From positions 248,001 through 312,000 of the forward strand of contig NW_026292692.1 in NCBI RefSeq assembly GCF_023091745.1: 64,000 bases of DNA. The letters run 5' to 3'. This document shows, in pieces, positions 49,534 through 62,581 of the stretch (its first letter is position 1; each line of letters opens with the position of its first letter). The translations under genes and the position numbers were made by a program. Origin of the DNA: Budorcas taxicolor. Lineage: Eukaryota; Chordata; Mammalia; Artiodactyla; Bovidae. The notes beneath the pieces were generated by a model. That model was not told where the DNA came from. It saw only the letters and a list, made by a program, of their open reading frames with translations, and made no database searches.

Positions 49534-52500
49534 TTGGTGCAAATCAAGAAGTTCCCCGACATACCCGTATCCACTCGAGGGGAAACACGAGGGTCCCGCC
49601 AACATCCAGAGGAGCCCCGTTTCCGCCTCGTAGCTCGAGATGAGGGATCCTTTCTCTGCTTCGTCGGGAAAGAGTTCCGTGCGTTCCCGTCGCATCTCAA
49701 GAGGAGGCCCTTTCAACAGGAACGGCGAGAGGAACTCCAGGGTCGTGCCACCATTCCAAGAGTCCCCCAGATGTCTCAGTCCATTCCAGAGGAAACTCTT
49801 TTCCCTTCACCGCCTCGTCTTTCACGCCGAGGATCGACTCACAACAAGGTGGCACGTGGCACAGCCCTGTGGGAAAGCCTCGCGGGAAAGCCTCGAGGGA
49901 CAGCCTCGAGGAAAATCCACAGATCCCTTGATCCACGAGACAGGAAGCGTGACACTACTGCTGCAGCTCGGTAGGAAAGCGTACGTGCATGCCCCCACTC
50001 GAGACGAGGCCTGACTATCCTGGGGATACTCAGAAGCACCCCAAGTTCCATGGCAACACTGGAGAGGAATCCTCAGGTTCCGGCCCCGACTCCTCACAAG
50101 GACTGAGACGCGGCATGGACGGAAGAGGAATCCCGAGAGGTCCCCTAGCAACTCGCATGGGGACTGGCCTTTCCTGAGGCCACCAGAGCGGGTCCTTGAG
50201 GTCCCCGTCGTAACTCGAGAAGACCTGTCGCAACTCGAGAAAATCCAGGAGGTTCTCCCCTCCAGGCGAGATGAGGTCCATTTCCGCTGAGGCGTCTCGA
50301 GGCGGATCACACCTCACCTCTGGAACTTGGAAAGGGTCCTTCACACCCTTGGTGCAAATCAAGAAGTTCCCCGACATAACCGTCTCCACTCGAGAGGAAA
50401 CACGTGGGTCCCGCCCACATCCAGAGGAGCCTCGTTTCCGCCTCGTAGCTCGAGATGAGGGATCCTTTCCCTGCTTCGTCGGGAAAGAGTTCCCGGCGTT
50501 CCCGTCGCATCTCAAGAGGAGGCCCTCTCAACAGGAACGGCGAGAGGAACTCCAGGGTCGTGCCCCCATTCCAAGAGTCCCCCAGATGTCTCAGTCCATT
50601 CCAGAGGAACCTCTTTTCCCTTCACCGGCTCATCTTTCACGCCGAGGATCGACTCACACCAAGGTGGCACGGGGCACAGCCCCGTGGGAAAGCCTCGTGG
50701 GAAAGCCTCGAGGGACAGCCTCGAGGGAAACCACAGATCCCTTGATCCACGTGACAGGAAGCGTGACACTACTGCTGCAGCTCGGGAGGAAAGCGCACGT
50801 GCATGCCCCCACTCGAGACGAGGCCTGACTCCCTTGGGGAGACTCAGACGCACCCCAAGATCCATGGCAACACTGGAGAGGAATCCACAGGTTCCGGCCC
50901 TGACTCCACACAAAGTCTTAGGCCCCGGCATTGACGGGAGAGGAATCCCGAGATGGCCCCTAGCAACTCGCACGGGGACTGGCCTTTCCTGAGGCCACCA
51001 GAGCGGGTCCCTGAGGTCCCCGTCGTAACTCGAGAAGACGTGCCGCAACACGACAAAATCCAGGAGGTCCTCCCCTCCAGGCGAGATGAGGCCCATTTCC
51101 GCTGAGGCGTCTCCAGGCTGATCACACCTCACCTCTGGAACTTGGAAAGGGTCTTTCACACCCTTGGTGCAAATCAAGAAGTTCCCCGACATACCCGTCT
51201 CCACTCGAGAGGAAACACGAGGCTCCCGCCCACATCCAGAGGAGCCCCGTTTCCGCCTCGTAGCTCGAGATGAGGAATCCTTTCCCTGCTTCGTCGGGAA
51301 AGAGTTCCCGGCCTTCCCGTCGCATCTCAAGAGGAGGCCCTCTCAAGAGGAATGGCGAGAGGAACTCCAGGGTCGTGCCACCATTCCAAGAGTCCCCGAG
51401 ATGTCTCAGTCCATTCCAGAGGAACCTCTTTTCCCTTCACTGGCTCGTCTTTCACGCCGAGGATCGACTCACACCAAGGTCGCACATGGCACAGCCCTGT
51501 GGGAAAGCCTCGTGGGAAAGCCTAGAGGGACAGCCTCGAGGGAAAGACACAGATCCCTTGATCCACGTGACAGGAAGCGTGACACTACTGCTGCAGCTCG
51601 GGAGGGAAGCAAACGTGCGTGCCCCCACTCGAGACGAGGCCTGACTCCCCTGGGGAGACTCAGAAGCACCCCAAAATCCATGGCAACACTGGAGAGGAAT
51701 CCGCAGGTTCCGGCCCTGACTCCACACAAAGTCTTAGGCCCCGGCATGGACGGGAGAGGAATCCCGAGATGGCCCCTAGCAACTCGCACGGGGACTGGCC
51801 TTTCCTGAGGCCACCAGAGCGGGTCCCTGAGGTCCCCGTCGTAACTCGAGAAGACGTGCCGCAACTCGACAAAATCCAGGAGGTCCTCCCCTCCAGGCGA
51901 GATGAGGCCCATTTCCGCTGAGGCGTCTCCAGGCTGATCACACCTCACCTCTGGAACTTGGAAAGGGTCTTTCACACCCTTGGTGCAAATCAAGAAGTTC
52001 CCCGACATACCCGTATCCACTCGAGGGGAAACACGAGGGTCCCGCCCACATCCAGAGGAGCCCCGTTTCCGCCTCGTAGCTCGAGATGAGGGATCCTTTC
52101 TCTGCTTCGTCGGGAAAGAGTTCCGTGCGTTCCCGTCGCAAATCAAGAGGCGGCCCTCTCAACAGGAACGGCGAGAGGAACTCCAGGGTCGTGCCACCAT
52201 TCCAAGAGTCCCCCAGATGTCTCAGTCCATTCCAGAGGAAACTCTTTTCCCTTCACCGCCTCGTCTTTCACGCCGAGGATCGACTCACAACAAGGTGGCA
52301 CGTGGCACAGCCCTGTGGGAAAGCCTCGCGGGAAAGCCTCGAGGGACAGCCTCGAGGAAAAGCCACAGATCCCTTGATCCACGAGACAGGAAGCGTGACA
52401 CTACTGCTGCAGCTCGGTAGGAAAGCGTACGTGCATGCCCCCACTCGAGACGAGGCCTGACTATCCTGGGGATACTCAGAAGCACCCCAAGTTCCATGGC

Positions 52501-52795
52501 AACACTGGAGAGGAATCCTCAGGTTCCGGCCCCGACTCCACACAAGGTCTTAGGACCCGGCATGGACGGGAGAGGAATGCCGTCATTGTCCCTAGCAACT
52601 CGCACGGGGACTGCCCTTTCCTGAGGCCACCAGAGCGGGTCCCTGATGTCCCCGTCGTAACTGGAGAAGACCTGTCGCAACTCGGGAAAATCCAGGAGGT
52701 TCTCCCCTCCAGGCGAGATGAGGCCCATTTCCGCTGAGGCGTCTCGAGGCTGATCACACCTCACCTCTGGAACTTCGAAAGGGTCCTTCACACCC
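49534..52795 (+). repeat. HOR3 copy 2: tetramer K-L-M-N (3262 bp)
   Basis: Monomers begin at 49534 (K), 50349 (L), 51164 (M) and 51980 (N). Spacing to copy 1 is exactly 3262 bp for all four, and L and M look identical by eye over long stretches. Differences seen include ttccgtgcg here and ttccatgcg in copy 1 K, ccctttcaacagg in K, and cgcaaatcaagaggcgg in N. This is the most homogeneous pair in the window. Confidence 0.93.
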
Positions 52796-53611
52796 TTGGT
52801 GCAAATCAAGAAGTTCCCCGACATACCCGTATCCACTCGAGGGGAAACACGAGGGTCCCGCCAACATCCAGAGGAGCCCCGTTTCCGCCTCGTAGCTCGA
52901 GATGAGGGATCCTTTCTCTGCTTCGTCGGGAAAGAGTTCCGTGCGTTCCCGTCGCATCTCAAGAGGAGGCCCTGTCAACAGGAACGGCGAGAGGAACTCC
53001 AGGGTCGTGCCACCATTCCAAGAGTCCCCCAGATGTCTCAGTCCATTCCAGAGGAAACTCTTTTCCCTTCACCGCCTCGTCTTTCACGCCGAGGATCGAC
53101 TCACACCAAGGTGGCACTTGGCACAGCTCTGTGGGAAAGCCTCGTCGGAAAGCCTCGAGGGAAAGCCTTGAGGGAAAGGCACAGATTCGTTGATCCAGGT
53201 GACAGGAAGCGTTACCCTATTGCTGCAGCTCGGGAGGGAAGGAGACGTGCATGCCCCCACTCGAGACGAGGCCTGACTCCGCTGGGGAGACTCAGAGGCA
53301 CCCCAAGATCCATGTCAACACTGGAGAGGAATGCTCAGGTTCCGGCCCCAACTCCACACAAGGTCTTAGGCCCCGGCATCGACGGGAGTGGAATCCCGAG
53401 ATGGGCCCTAGCAACTCGCATGGGGACTGGCCCTTCCTGAGGCCACCAGAGCGGGTCCCTGAGGTCCCCGTCGTAACTTGAGAAGACCTGCGGCAACTCG
53501 AGAAAATCCAGGAGGATCTCCCCTCCAGGCGAGAGGAGGCCCGTTTCCACAGAGGCTTCTCGGGGCTAATCACACCTCACGTCTGGAAATTCGAAAGGTT
53601 CCTTCACACCC
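52796..53611 (+). repeat. HOR3/HOR4 junction monomer (K-type 5', e-type 3')
   Basis: Up to caccgcctcg (variant base 53075) the monomer is K-type. From acaccaagg (variant base 53106) and ggcacttggcacagctctg it matches the e monomers at 56875 and 61768, including aaggcacagattcgttgatc, ccatgtcaacac and the cagaggcttctcgggg terminus. The switch is confined to 53075-53106 and keeps the 816-bp length. On the left the monomer continues the K-L-M-N order; on the right e is followed by a, the normal HOR4 order. Confidence 0.93.
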
Positions 53612-56600
53612 TTGGTGCAACTCAAGAAGTTCCCCGACATACCCGTATCCACTCGAGAGGAAACACGAGGGTCCCGCCCACATCCAGAGGAGCCCCGTTT
53701 CCGCCTCGTAGCTCGAGGTGAGGGATCCTTTCCCTGCTTCGTCGGGAAAGAATTCCCGGCGTTCCCGTCGCATCTCAAGAGGAGGCCCTCTCAACAGGAA
53801 CAGCGAGAGCAACTCCAGGGTCGTTCCACCATTCCAAGAGTCCCCCAAATGTCTCAGTCCATTCCAGAGGAACCTCTTTTCCCGTCACCGGCTCGTCTTT
53901 CACGCCGAGGATCGACTCACACCAAGGTGCCACTTGGCATGGCCCTGTGGGAAAGCCTCTTGGGAAAGCCTCGAGGGAAAGCCTCGAGGGAAAGCCACAG
54001 ATCCCTTGATCCACGTGACAGGAAGCGTGACACTACTGCTGCAGCTCGGGAGGGAAGGGCACGTGCATGCCCCCACACGAGACGAGACCTGACTCCCCTG
54101 GGGAGACTCAGAGGCACCCCAAGATCCATGTCAACACTGGAGAGGAATGCTCAGGTTCCGGCCCCAACTCCACACAAGGTCGTAGGCCCCGGCATCGACG
54201 GGAGAGGAATGCCGAGATGGCCCCTAGCATCTCGCATGGGGACTGGCCCTTCCTGAGGCCACCAGAGCAGGTCCCTGAGGTCCCCGTCGTAACTCGAGAA
54301 CACCTGCCACAACTCGAGAAAATCCAGGAGGATCTCCCCTCCAGGCAAGAGGAGGCCCATTTCCGCAGAGTCTTCTCGGGGCTATTCACACCTCACCTCT
54401 GGAACGTCGAAAGGGTCCTTCACACCCTGGGTGCAAATCAAGAAGTTCCCCGACATACCCGTCTCCACTCGAGAGGAAACACGAGGGTCCCGCCCACATC
54501 CAGAGGAGCCCCGTTTCCGCCTCGTAGCTCGAGGTGAAGGATCCTTTACCTGCTTCGTCGGGAAAGAATTCCCGGCGTTCCCGTCGCATCTCAAGAGGAG
54601 GTCGTCTCAACAGGAACGGCGAGAGGAACTCCAGGGTCGTGCCACCATTCCAAGAGACCCTCAAATGTCTCAGTCCATTGCAGAGGAACCTCTTTTCCCT
54701 TCACCGGCTCGTCTTTCACGCCGAGGATCGACACACACCAAGGTGGCACTTTGCACAGCCCTGTGGGAAAGCCTCGTGGAAAATCCTCGAGGGAAAGCCT
54801 CGAGGGAAAGCCACAGATCCCTTGATCCACGTGACAGGAAGCGTGACACTACTGCTGCAACTCGGGAGGGAAGGGCACGTGCATGCCCCCACTCGAGACG
54901 AGGCCTGACTCCCCTGGGGAGACTCAGAGGCACCCCAAGATCCATGTCAACACTGGAGAGGAATGCTCAGGTTCCGGCACCAACTCCACACAAGGTCTTA
55001 GGCCACGGCATCGACGGGAGAAGAATCCCGAGATGGCCCCTCGCAACTCGCATGGGGACTGGCCTTTCCTGAGGCCACCAGAGCCGGTCCCTGAAGTCCC
55101 CGTCGTAACTCGAGAAGACATGCCGCAACTCGAGAACATCCAGGAGGTTCTCTCCTGCAGGCGAGAGGAGGCCCATTTCTGCAGAGGCTTTTCGGGGCTA
55201 ATCACTCCTCAACTCTGGAACGTCGAAAGGGTCCTTCACACCCTTGGTGCAACTCAAGAAGTTCCCCGACATACCCGTCTCCACTCGAGAGGAAACACGA
55301 GGGTGCCGCCCACATCCAGAGGAGCCCCGTTTCCGCCTCGTAGCTCGAGGTGAGGGATCCTTTCCCTGCTTCGTCGGGAAAGAATTCCCGGCGTTCCCGT
55401 CGCATCTCAATAGGAGGCACTCTCATCAGGAACGGCGAGAGGAACTCCAGGGTCTTGCCACCATTCCAAGAGTCCCCCAGATGTCTCAGTCCATTCCAGA
55501 GGAAACTCTTTTCCCTTCACCGGCTCGTCTTTCACGCCGAGGATCGACTCACACCAAGGTGGCACTTGGCATGGCCCTGTGGGAAAGCCTCGTGGGAAAG
55601 CCTCGAGGGAAAGCCTTGAGGGAAAGCCACAGATCCCTCGATCCACGTGACAGGAAGCGTGACCCTACTGCTGCAGCTCGGGAGGGAAGCGCACGTGGAT
55701 GCCCCAACTCGAACGATGCCTGACTCCCCTGGGGAGACTCAGAGGCACCCCAAAATCCATGTCAACACTGGAGAGGAATCCTCAGGTACTGGACCCGACT
55801 CCACACAAGGTCTTAGTTCCCGGCATCGACGGGAGAGGAATCCCTAGATGGCCCCTAGCAACTTGCATGGGGACTGGCCCTTCCTGAGGCCACCAGAGCG
55901 GGTCCCTGAGGTCCCCGTCGTAACTCGAGAAGACCTGCCGCAACTCGAGAATATCCAGGAGATTCTCCCCTGCAGGCGAGATGAGGCCCATTTCCGCAGA
56001 GGCTTCTCGGGGCTAATCACACCTCACCTCTGGAACGTCGAAAGGGTCCTTCACACCCTGGGTGCAACTGAAGAAGTTCCCCGACATACCCGTCTCCACT
56101 CGAGAGGAAACACGAGGGTCCCGCCCACATCCAGAGGAGCCCCGTTTCCGCCTCCTAGCTCGAGGTGAGGGATCCTTTCCCTGCTTCGTCGGGAAAGAAT
56201 TCCCGGCGTTCCCGTCGCATCTCAAGAGGAGGCCCTCTCAACAGGAACAGCGAGAGGAACTCCGGGGTCGTGCCACCATTCCAAGAGTCCCCCAGATGTC
56301 TCAGTCCATTCCAGAGGAACCTCTTTTCCCTTCACCGGCTCGTCTTTCACGCCGAGGATCGACTCACACCAAGGTGGCACTTTGCACAGCCCTGTGGGAA
56401 AGCCTCGTGGGAAAGCCTCGAGGGAAAGCCTCGAGGGAAAGCCACAGATCCCTTGATCCAGGTGACAGGAAGCGTGACCCTACTGCTGCAGCTCGGGACA
56501 GAAGGGCACGTGCATGCCCCCACTCGAGACGAGGCCTGACTCCCCTGGGGAGACTCAGAGGCACCCAAAGATCCATGTCAACACTGGAGAGGAATGCTCA

Positions 56601-57689
56601 GGTTCCGGCCCCAAATCCATACAAGGACTTAGGCCCCGGCATCGACGGGAGAGGAATCCCGAGATGGCCCCTAGCAACTCGCATGGGGACTGGCCCTTCC
56701 TGAGACCACCAGAGCGGGTCCCTGAGGTCCCCGTCGTAACTCGAGAAGACCTGCCGCAACTCGAGAATATCCAGGAGGTTCTCCCCTGCAGGCGAGATGA
56801 GGCCCATTTCCGCACTGACTTCTCGGGGCTAATCACACCTCACCTCTGGAACGTCGAAAGGGTCCATCGCACCCTTGGTGCAACTCAAGAAGTTCCCCGA
56901 CATACCCTTCTCCACTCGAGAGGAAACACGAGGGTCCCGCCCACATCCAGAGGAGCCCCGGTTCCGCCTCGTAGCTCGAGGTGATGGACCTTTCCCTGCT
57001 TCGTCGGGAAAGAATTCCCGGCGTTCCCGTCGCACCCCAAGAGGAGGCCCTGTCAACAGGAACGGCGAGAGGAACTCCAGGGTCGTGTCACCATTCCAAG
57101 AGTCCCCCAGATGTCTCAGTCCATTCCAGAGGTACCTCTTGTCCCTTCACCGGCTCGTCTTTCACGCCGAGGATCGACTCACACCAAGGTGGCACTTGGC
57201 ACAGCTCTGTGGGAAAGCCTCGTCGGAAAGCCTCGAGGGAAAGCCTTGAGGGAAAGGCACAGATTCGTTGATCCAGGTGACAGGAAGCGTTACCCTATTG
57301 CTGCAGCTCGGGAGGGAAGGAGACGTGCATGCCCCCACTCGAGACGAGGCCTGACTCTGCTGGGGAGACTCAGAGGCACCCCAAGATCCATGTCAACACT
57401 GGAGAGGAATGCTCAGGTTCCGGCCCCAACTCCACACAAGGTCTTAGGCCCCGGCATCGACGGGAGTGGAATCCCGAGATGGGCCCTAGCAACTCTCATG
57501 GGGACTGGCCCTTCCTGAGGCCACCAGAGCGGGTCCCTGAGGTCCCCGTCGTAACTCGAGAAGACCTGCGGCAACTCGAGAAAATCCAGGAGGATCTCCC
57601 CTCCAGGCGAGAGGAGGCCCGTTTCCACAGAGGCTTCTCGGGGCTAATCACACCTCACGTCTGGAAATTCGAAAGGGTCCTTCACACCC
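53612..57689 (+). repeat. HOR4 copy 1: pentamer a-b-c-d-e (4078 bp)
   Basis: Monomers begin at 53612 (a), 54428 (b), 55244 (c), 56059 (d) and 56875 (e, 815 bp). All share HOR4 markers: catgtcaacactgg, ctcagaggcaccc, ctcgaggtgagg or a close variant, agaattcccgg (an EcoRI site), and cttctcggggcta or a close variant. Type markers are tgccacttggcatgg (a), aggaggtcgtctc and catcgacgggagaagaatcc (b), catctcaataggagg and ggtact/ggtaccgg (c), cgcctcctagctcg (d), and gtgatggacc or gtgacggacc (e). Confidence 0.92.
53750..53755. other. EcoRI site diagnostic of the HOR4 subfamily
   Basis: GAATTC results from gggaaagaattcccgg and recurs once per monomer throughout HOR4 (for example 54566, 55382, 57014). 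HOR1-HOR3 monomers almost always read gagttc at this position; one exception is the unassigned monomer at 1671. Digestion would therefore yield an 816-bp ladder from HOR4 but leave most of HOR1-HOR3 uncut. Confidence 0.85.
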
Positions 57690-60600
57690 TTGGTGCAACT
57701 CAAGAAGTTCCCCGACATACCCGTCTCCACTCGAGAGGAAACACGAGGGTCCCGCCCACATCCAGAGGAGCCCCGTTTCCGCCTCGTAGCTCGAGGTGAG
57801 GGATCCTTTCCCTGCTTCGTCGGGAAAGAATTCCCGGCGTTCCCGTCGCATCTCAAGAGGAGGCCCTCTCAACAGGAACAGCGAGAGCAACTCCAGGGTC
57901 GTTCCACCATTCCAAGAGTCCCCCAAATGTCTCAGTCCATTCCAGAGGAACCTCTTTTCCCGTCACCGGCTCGTCTTTCACGCCGAGGATCGACTCACAC
58001 CAAGGTGCCACTTGGCATGGCCCTGTGGGAAAGCCTCTTGGGAAAGCCTCGAGGGAAAGCCTCGAGGGAAAGCCACAGATCCCTTGATCCACGTGACAGG
58101 AAGCGTGACACTACTGCTGCAGCTCGGGAGGGAAGGGCACGTGCATGCCCCCACACGAGACGAGACCTGACTCCCCTGGGGAGACTCAGAGGCACCCCAA
58201 GATCCATGTCAACACTGGAGAGGAATGCTCAGGTTCCGGCCCCAACTCCACACAAGGTCGTAGGCCCCGGCATCGACGGGAGAGGAATGCCGAGATGGCC
58301 CCTAGCATCTCGCATGGGGACTGGCCCTTCCTGAGGCCACCAGAGCGGGTCCCTGAGGTCCCCGTCGTAACTCGAGAACACCTGCCACAACTCGAGAAAA
58401 TCCAGGAGGATCTCCCCTCCAGGCAAGAGGAGGCCCATTTCCGCAGAGTCTTCTCGGGGCTATTCACACCTCACCTCTGGAACGTCGAAAGGGTCCTTCA
58501 CACCCTGGGTGCAAATCAAGAAGTTCCCCGACATACCCGTCTCCACTCGAGAGGAAACCCGAGGGTCCCGCCCACATCCAGAGGAGCCCCGTTTCCGCCT
58601 CGTAGCTCGAGGTGAAGGATCCTTTACCTGCTTCGTCGGGAAAGAATTCCCGGCGTTCCCGTCGCATCTCAAGAGGAGGTCGTCTCAACAGGAACGGCGA
58701 GAGGAACTCCAGGGTCGTGCCACCATTCCAAGAGACCCTCAAATGTCTCAGTCCATTGCAGAGGAACCTCTTTTCCCTTCACCGGCTCGTCTTTCACGCC
58801 GAGGATCGACACACACCAAGGTGGCACTTTGCACAGCCCTGTGGGATAGCCTCGTGGAAAATCCTCGAGGGAAAGCCTCGAGGGAAAGCCACAGATCCCT
58901 TGATCCACGTGACAGGAAGCGTGACACTACTGCTGCAGCTCGGGAGGGAAGGGCACGTGCATGCCCCCACTCGAGACGAGGCCTGACTCCCCTGGGGAGA
59001 CTCAGAGGCACCCCAAGATCCATGTCAACACTGGAGAGGAATGCTCAGGTTCCGGCACCAACTCCACACAAGGTCTTAGGCCACGGCATCGACGGGAGAA
59101 GAATCCCGAGATGGCCCCTCGCAACTCGCATGGGGACTGGCCTTTCCTGAGGCCACCAGAGCCGGTCCCTGAAGTCCCCGTCGTAACTCGAGAAGACATG
59201 CCGCAACTCGAGAATATCCAGGAGGTTCTCTCCTGCAGGCGAGAGGAGGCCCATTTCTGCAGAGGCTTTTCGGGGCTAATCACTCCTCAACTCTGGAACG
59301 TCGAAAGGGTCCTTCACACCCTTGGTGCAACTCAAGAAGTTCCCCGACATACCCGTCTCCACTCGAGAGGAAACACGAGGGTGCCGCCCACATCCAGAGG
59401 AGCCCCGTTTCCGCCTCGTAGCTCGAGGTGAGGGATCCTTTCCCTGCTTCGTCGGGAAAGAATTCCCGGCGTTCCCGTCGCATCTCAATAGGAGGCCCTC
59501 TCATCAGGAACGGCGAGAGGAACTCCAGGGTCTTGCCACCATTCCAAGAGTCCCCCAGATGTCTCAGTCCATTCCAGAGGAAACTCTTTTCCCTTCACCG
59601 GCTCGTCTTTCACGCCGAGGATCGACTTACACCAAGGTGGCACTTGGCATGGCCCTGTGGGAAAGCCTCGTGGGAAAGCCTCGAGGGAAAGCCTTGAGGG
59701 AAAGCCACAGATCCCTCGATCCACGTGACAGGAAGCGTGACCCTACTGCTGCACCTCGGGAGGGAAGCGCACGTGGATGCCCCAACTCGAACGAGGCCTG
59801 ACTCCCCTGGGGAGACTCAGAGGCACCCCAAAATCCATGTCAACACTGGAGAGGAATCCTCAGGTACCGGACCCGACTCCACACAAGGTCTTAGTTCCCG
59901 GCATCGACGGGAGAGGAATCCCTAGATGGCCCCTAGCAACTTGCATGGGGACTGGCCCTTCCTGAGGCCACCTGAGCGGGTCCCTGAGGTCCCCGTCGTA
60001 ACTCGAGAAGACCTGCCGCAACTCGAGAATATCCAGGAGATTATCCCCTGCAGGCGAGATGAGGCCCATTTCCGCAGAGGCTTCTCGGGGCTAATCACAC
60101 CTCACCTCTGGAACGTCGAAAGGGTCCTTCACACCCTGGGTGCAACTGAAGAAGTTCCCCGACATACCCGTCTCCACTCGAGAGGAAACACGAGGGTCCC
60201 GCCCACATCCAGAAGAGCCCCGTTTCCGCCTCCTAGCTCGAGGTGAGGGATCCTTTCCCTGCTTCGTCGGGAAAGAATTCCCGGCGTTCCCATCGCATCT
60301 CAAGAGGAGGCCCTCTCAACAGGAACAGCGAGAGGAACTCCGGAGTCGTGCCACCATTCCAAGAGTCCCCCAGATGTCTCAGTCCATTCCAGAGGAACCT
60401 CTTTTCCCTTCACCGGCTCGTCTTTCACGCCGAGGATCGACTCACACCAAGGTGGCACTTTGCACAGCCCTGTGGGAAAGCCTCGTGGGAAAGCCTCGAG
60501 GGAAAGCCTCGAGGGAAAGCCACAGATCCCTTGATCCAGGTGACAGCAAGCGTGACACTACTGCTGCAGCTCGGGAGGGAAGGGCACGTGCATGCCCCCA

Positions 60601-62581
60601 CTCGAGACGAGGCCTGACTCCCCTGGGGAGACTCAGAGGCACCCAAAGATCCATGTCAACACTGGAGAGGAATGCTCAGGTTCCGGCCCCAACTCCACAC
60701 AAGGACTTAGGCCCCGGCATCGACGGGAGAGGAATCCCGAGATGGCCCCTAGCAACTCGCATGGGGACTGGCCCTTCCTGAGACCACCAGAGCGGGTCCC
60801 TGAGGTCCCCGTCGTAACTCGAGAAGACCTGCCGCAACTCGAGAATATCCAGGAGGTTCTCCCCTGCAGGCGAGATGAGACCCATTTCGGCACTGCCTTC
60901 TCGGGGCTAATCACACCTCACCTCTGGAACGTCGAAAGGGTCCTTCACATCCTGGGTGCAAATCAAGAAGTTCCCGACATACCCGTCTCCACTCGAGAGG
61001 AAACCCGAGGGTCCCGCCCACATCCACAGGAGCCCCGTTTCCGCCTCGTAGCTCGAGGTGAAGGATCCTTTACCTGCTTCGTCGGGAAAGAATTCCCGGC
61101 GTTCCCGTTGCATCTCAAGAGGAGGTCGTCTCAACAGGAACGGCGAGAGGAACTCCAGGGTCGTGCCACCATTCCAAGAGACCCTCAAATGTCTCAGTCC
61201 ATTGCAGAGGAACCTCTTTTCCCTTCACAGGCTCGTCTTTCATGCCGAGGATCGACACACACCAAGGTGGCACTTTGCACAGCCCTGTGGGTAAGCCTCG
61301 TGGAAAATCCTCGAGGGAAAGCCTCGAGGGAAAGCCACAGATCCCTTGATCCACGTGACAGGAAGCGTGACACTACTGCTGCAGCTCGGGAGGGAAGGGC
61401 ACGTGCATGCCCCCACTCGAGACGAGGCCTGACTCCGCTGGGGAGACTCAGAGGCACCCCAAGATCCATGTCAACACTGGAGAGGAATGCTCAGGTTCCG
61501 GCACCAACTCCACACAAGGTCTTAGGCCACGGCATCGACGGGAGAAGAATCCCGAGATGGCCCCTCGCAACTCGCATGGGGACTGGCCCTTCCTGAGACC
61601 ACCAGAGCGGGTCCCTGAGGTCCCCGTCGTAACTCGAGAAGACCTGCCGCAACTCGAGAATATCCAGGAGGTTCTCCCCTGCAGGCGAGATGAGGCCCAT
61701 TTCCGCACTGACTTCTCGGGGCTAATCACACCTCACCTCTGGAACGTCGAAAGGGTCCGTCGCACCCTTGGTGCAACTCAAGAAGTACCCCGACATACCC
61801 TTCTCCACTCGAGAGGAAACACGAGGGTACCGCCCACATCCAGAGGAGCCCCGTTTCCGCCTCGTAGCTCGAGGTGACGGACCTTTCCCTGCTTCGTCGG
61901 GAAAGAATTCCCGGCGTTCCCGTCGCAACCCAAGAGGAGGCCCTGTCAACAGGAACGGCGAGAGGAACTCCAGGGTCGTGTCACCATTCCAAGAGTCCCC
62001 CAGATGTCTCAGTCCATTCCAGAGGTACCTCTTTTCCCTTCACCGGCTCGTCTTTCACGCCGAGGATCGACTCACACCAAGGTGGCACTTGGCACAGCCC
62101 TGTGGGAAAGCCTCGTCGGAAAGCCTCGAGGGAAAGCCTTGAGGGAAAGCCACAGATTCGTTGATCCAGGTGACAGGAAGCGTTACCCTATTGCTGCAGC
62201 TCGGGAGGGAAGGAGACGTGCATGCCCCCACTCGAGACGAGGCCTGACTCCGCTGGGGAGACTCAGAGGCACCCCAAGATCCATGTCAACACTGGAGAGG
62301 AATGCTCAGGTTCCGGCCCCAACTCCACACAAGGTCTTAGGCCCCGGCATCGACGGGAGTGGAATCCCGAGATGGGCCCTAGCAACTCGCATGGGGACTG
62401 GCCCTTCCTGAGGCCACCAGAGCGGGTCCCTGAGGTCCCCGTCCTAACTCGAGAAGACCTGGGGCAACTCGAGAAAATCCAGGAGGATCTCCCCTCCAGG
62501 CGAGAGGAGGCCCGTTTCCACAGAGGCTTCTCGGGGTAATCATACCTCACGTCTGGAAATTCGAAAGGGTCCTTCACACCC
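57690..62581 (+). repeat. HOR4 copy 2: hexamer a-b-c-d-b/d-e (4892 bp)
   Basis: Monomers begin at 57690 (a), 58506 (b), 59322 (c), 60137 (d), 60953 (b/d hybrid) and 61768 (e, 814 bp). It follows copy 1 order but has one extra monomer inserted between d and e. The remaining monomers match copy 1 with few changes, for example gggatagcctcgtgg in b and cacctgagcgggtcc in c. Confidence 0.92.
60953..61767 (+). repeat. b/d hybrid monomer, extra unit in HOR4 copy 2
   Basis: Starting near its landmark (cctgggtgcaaatc) it matches b, including gaggtcgtctcaac, ggcactttgcac, and agaagaatcccgagatgg. Between 61566 (b variant in cccctcgcaac) and 61589 (d variant in gactggcccttcc) it switches to d, including ctgagaccacc and cactgacttctcgggg. 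One base is missing from aagttcccgacat near 60972, where others have ttccccgac. The monomer can arise by unequal crossing-over offset by two or more monomers, adding one unit. Confidence 0.9.

Noticed and set aside
60592..61596. A 334-codon open frame on the plus strand as a gene
   Set aside because: It lies wholly inside satellite monomers, starts at an arbitrary internal ATG and spans a monomer boundary only because of a one-base loss. Its pieces recur in other frames in every monomer. There is no codon-usage or domain signal.
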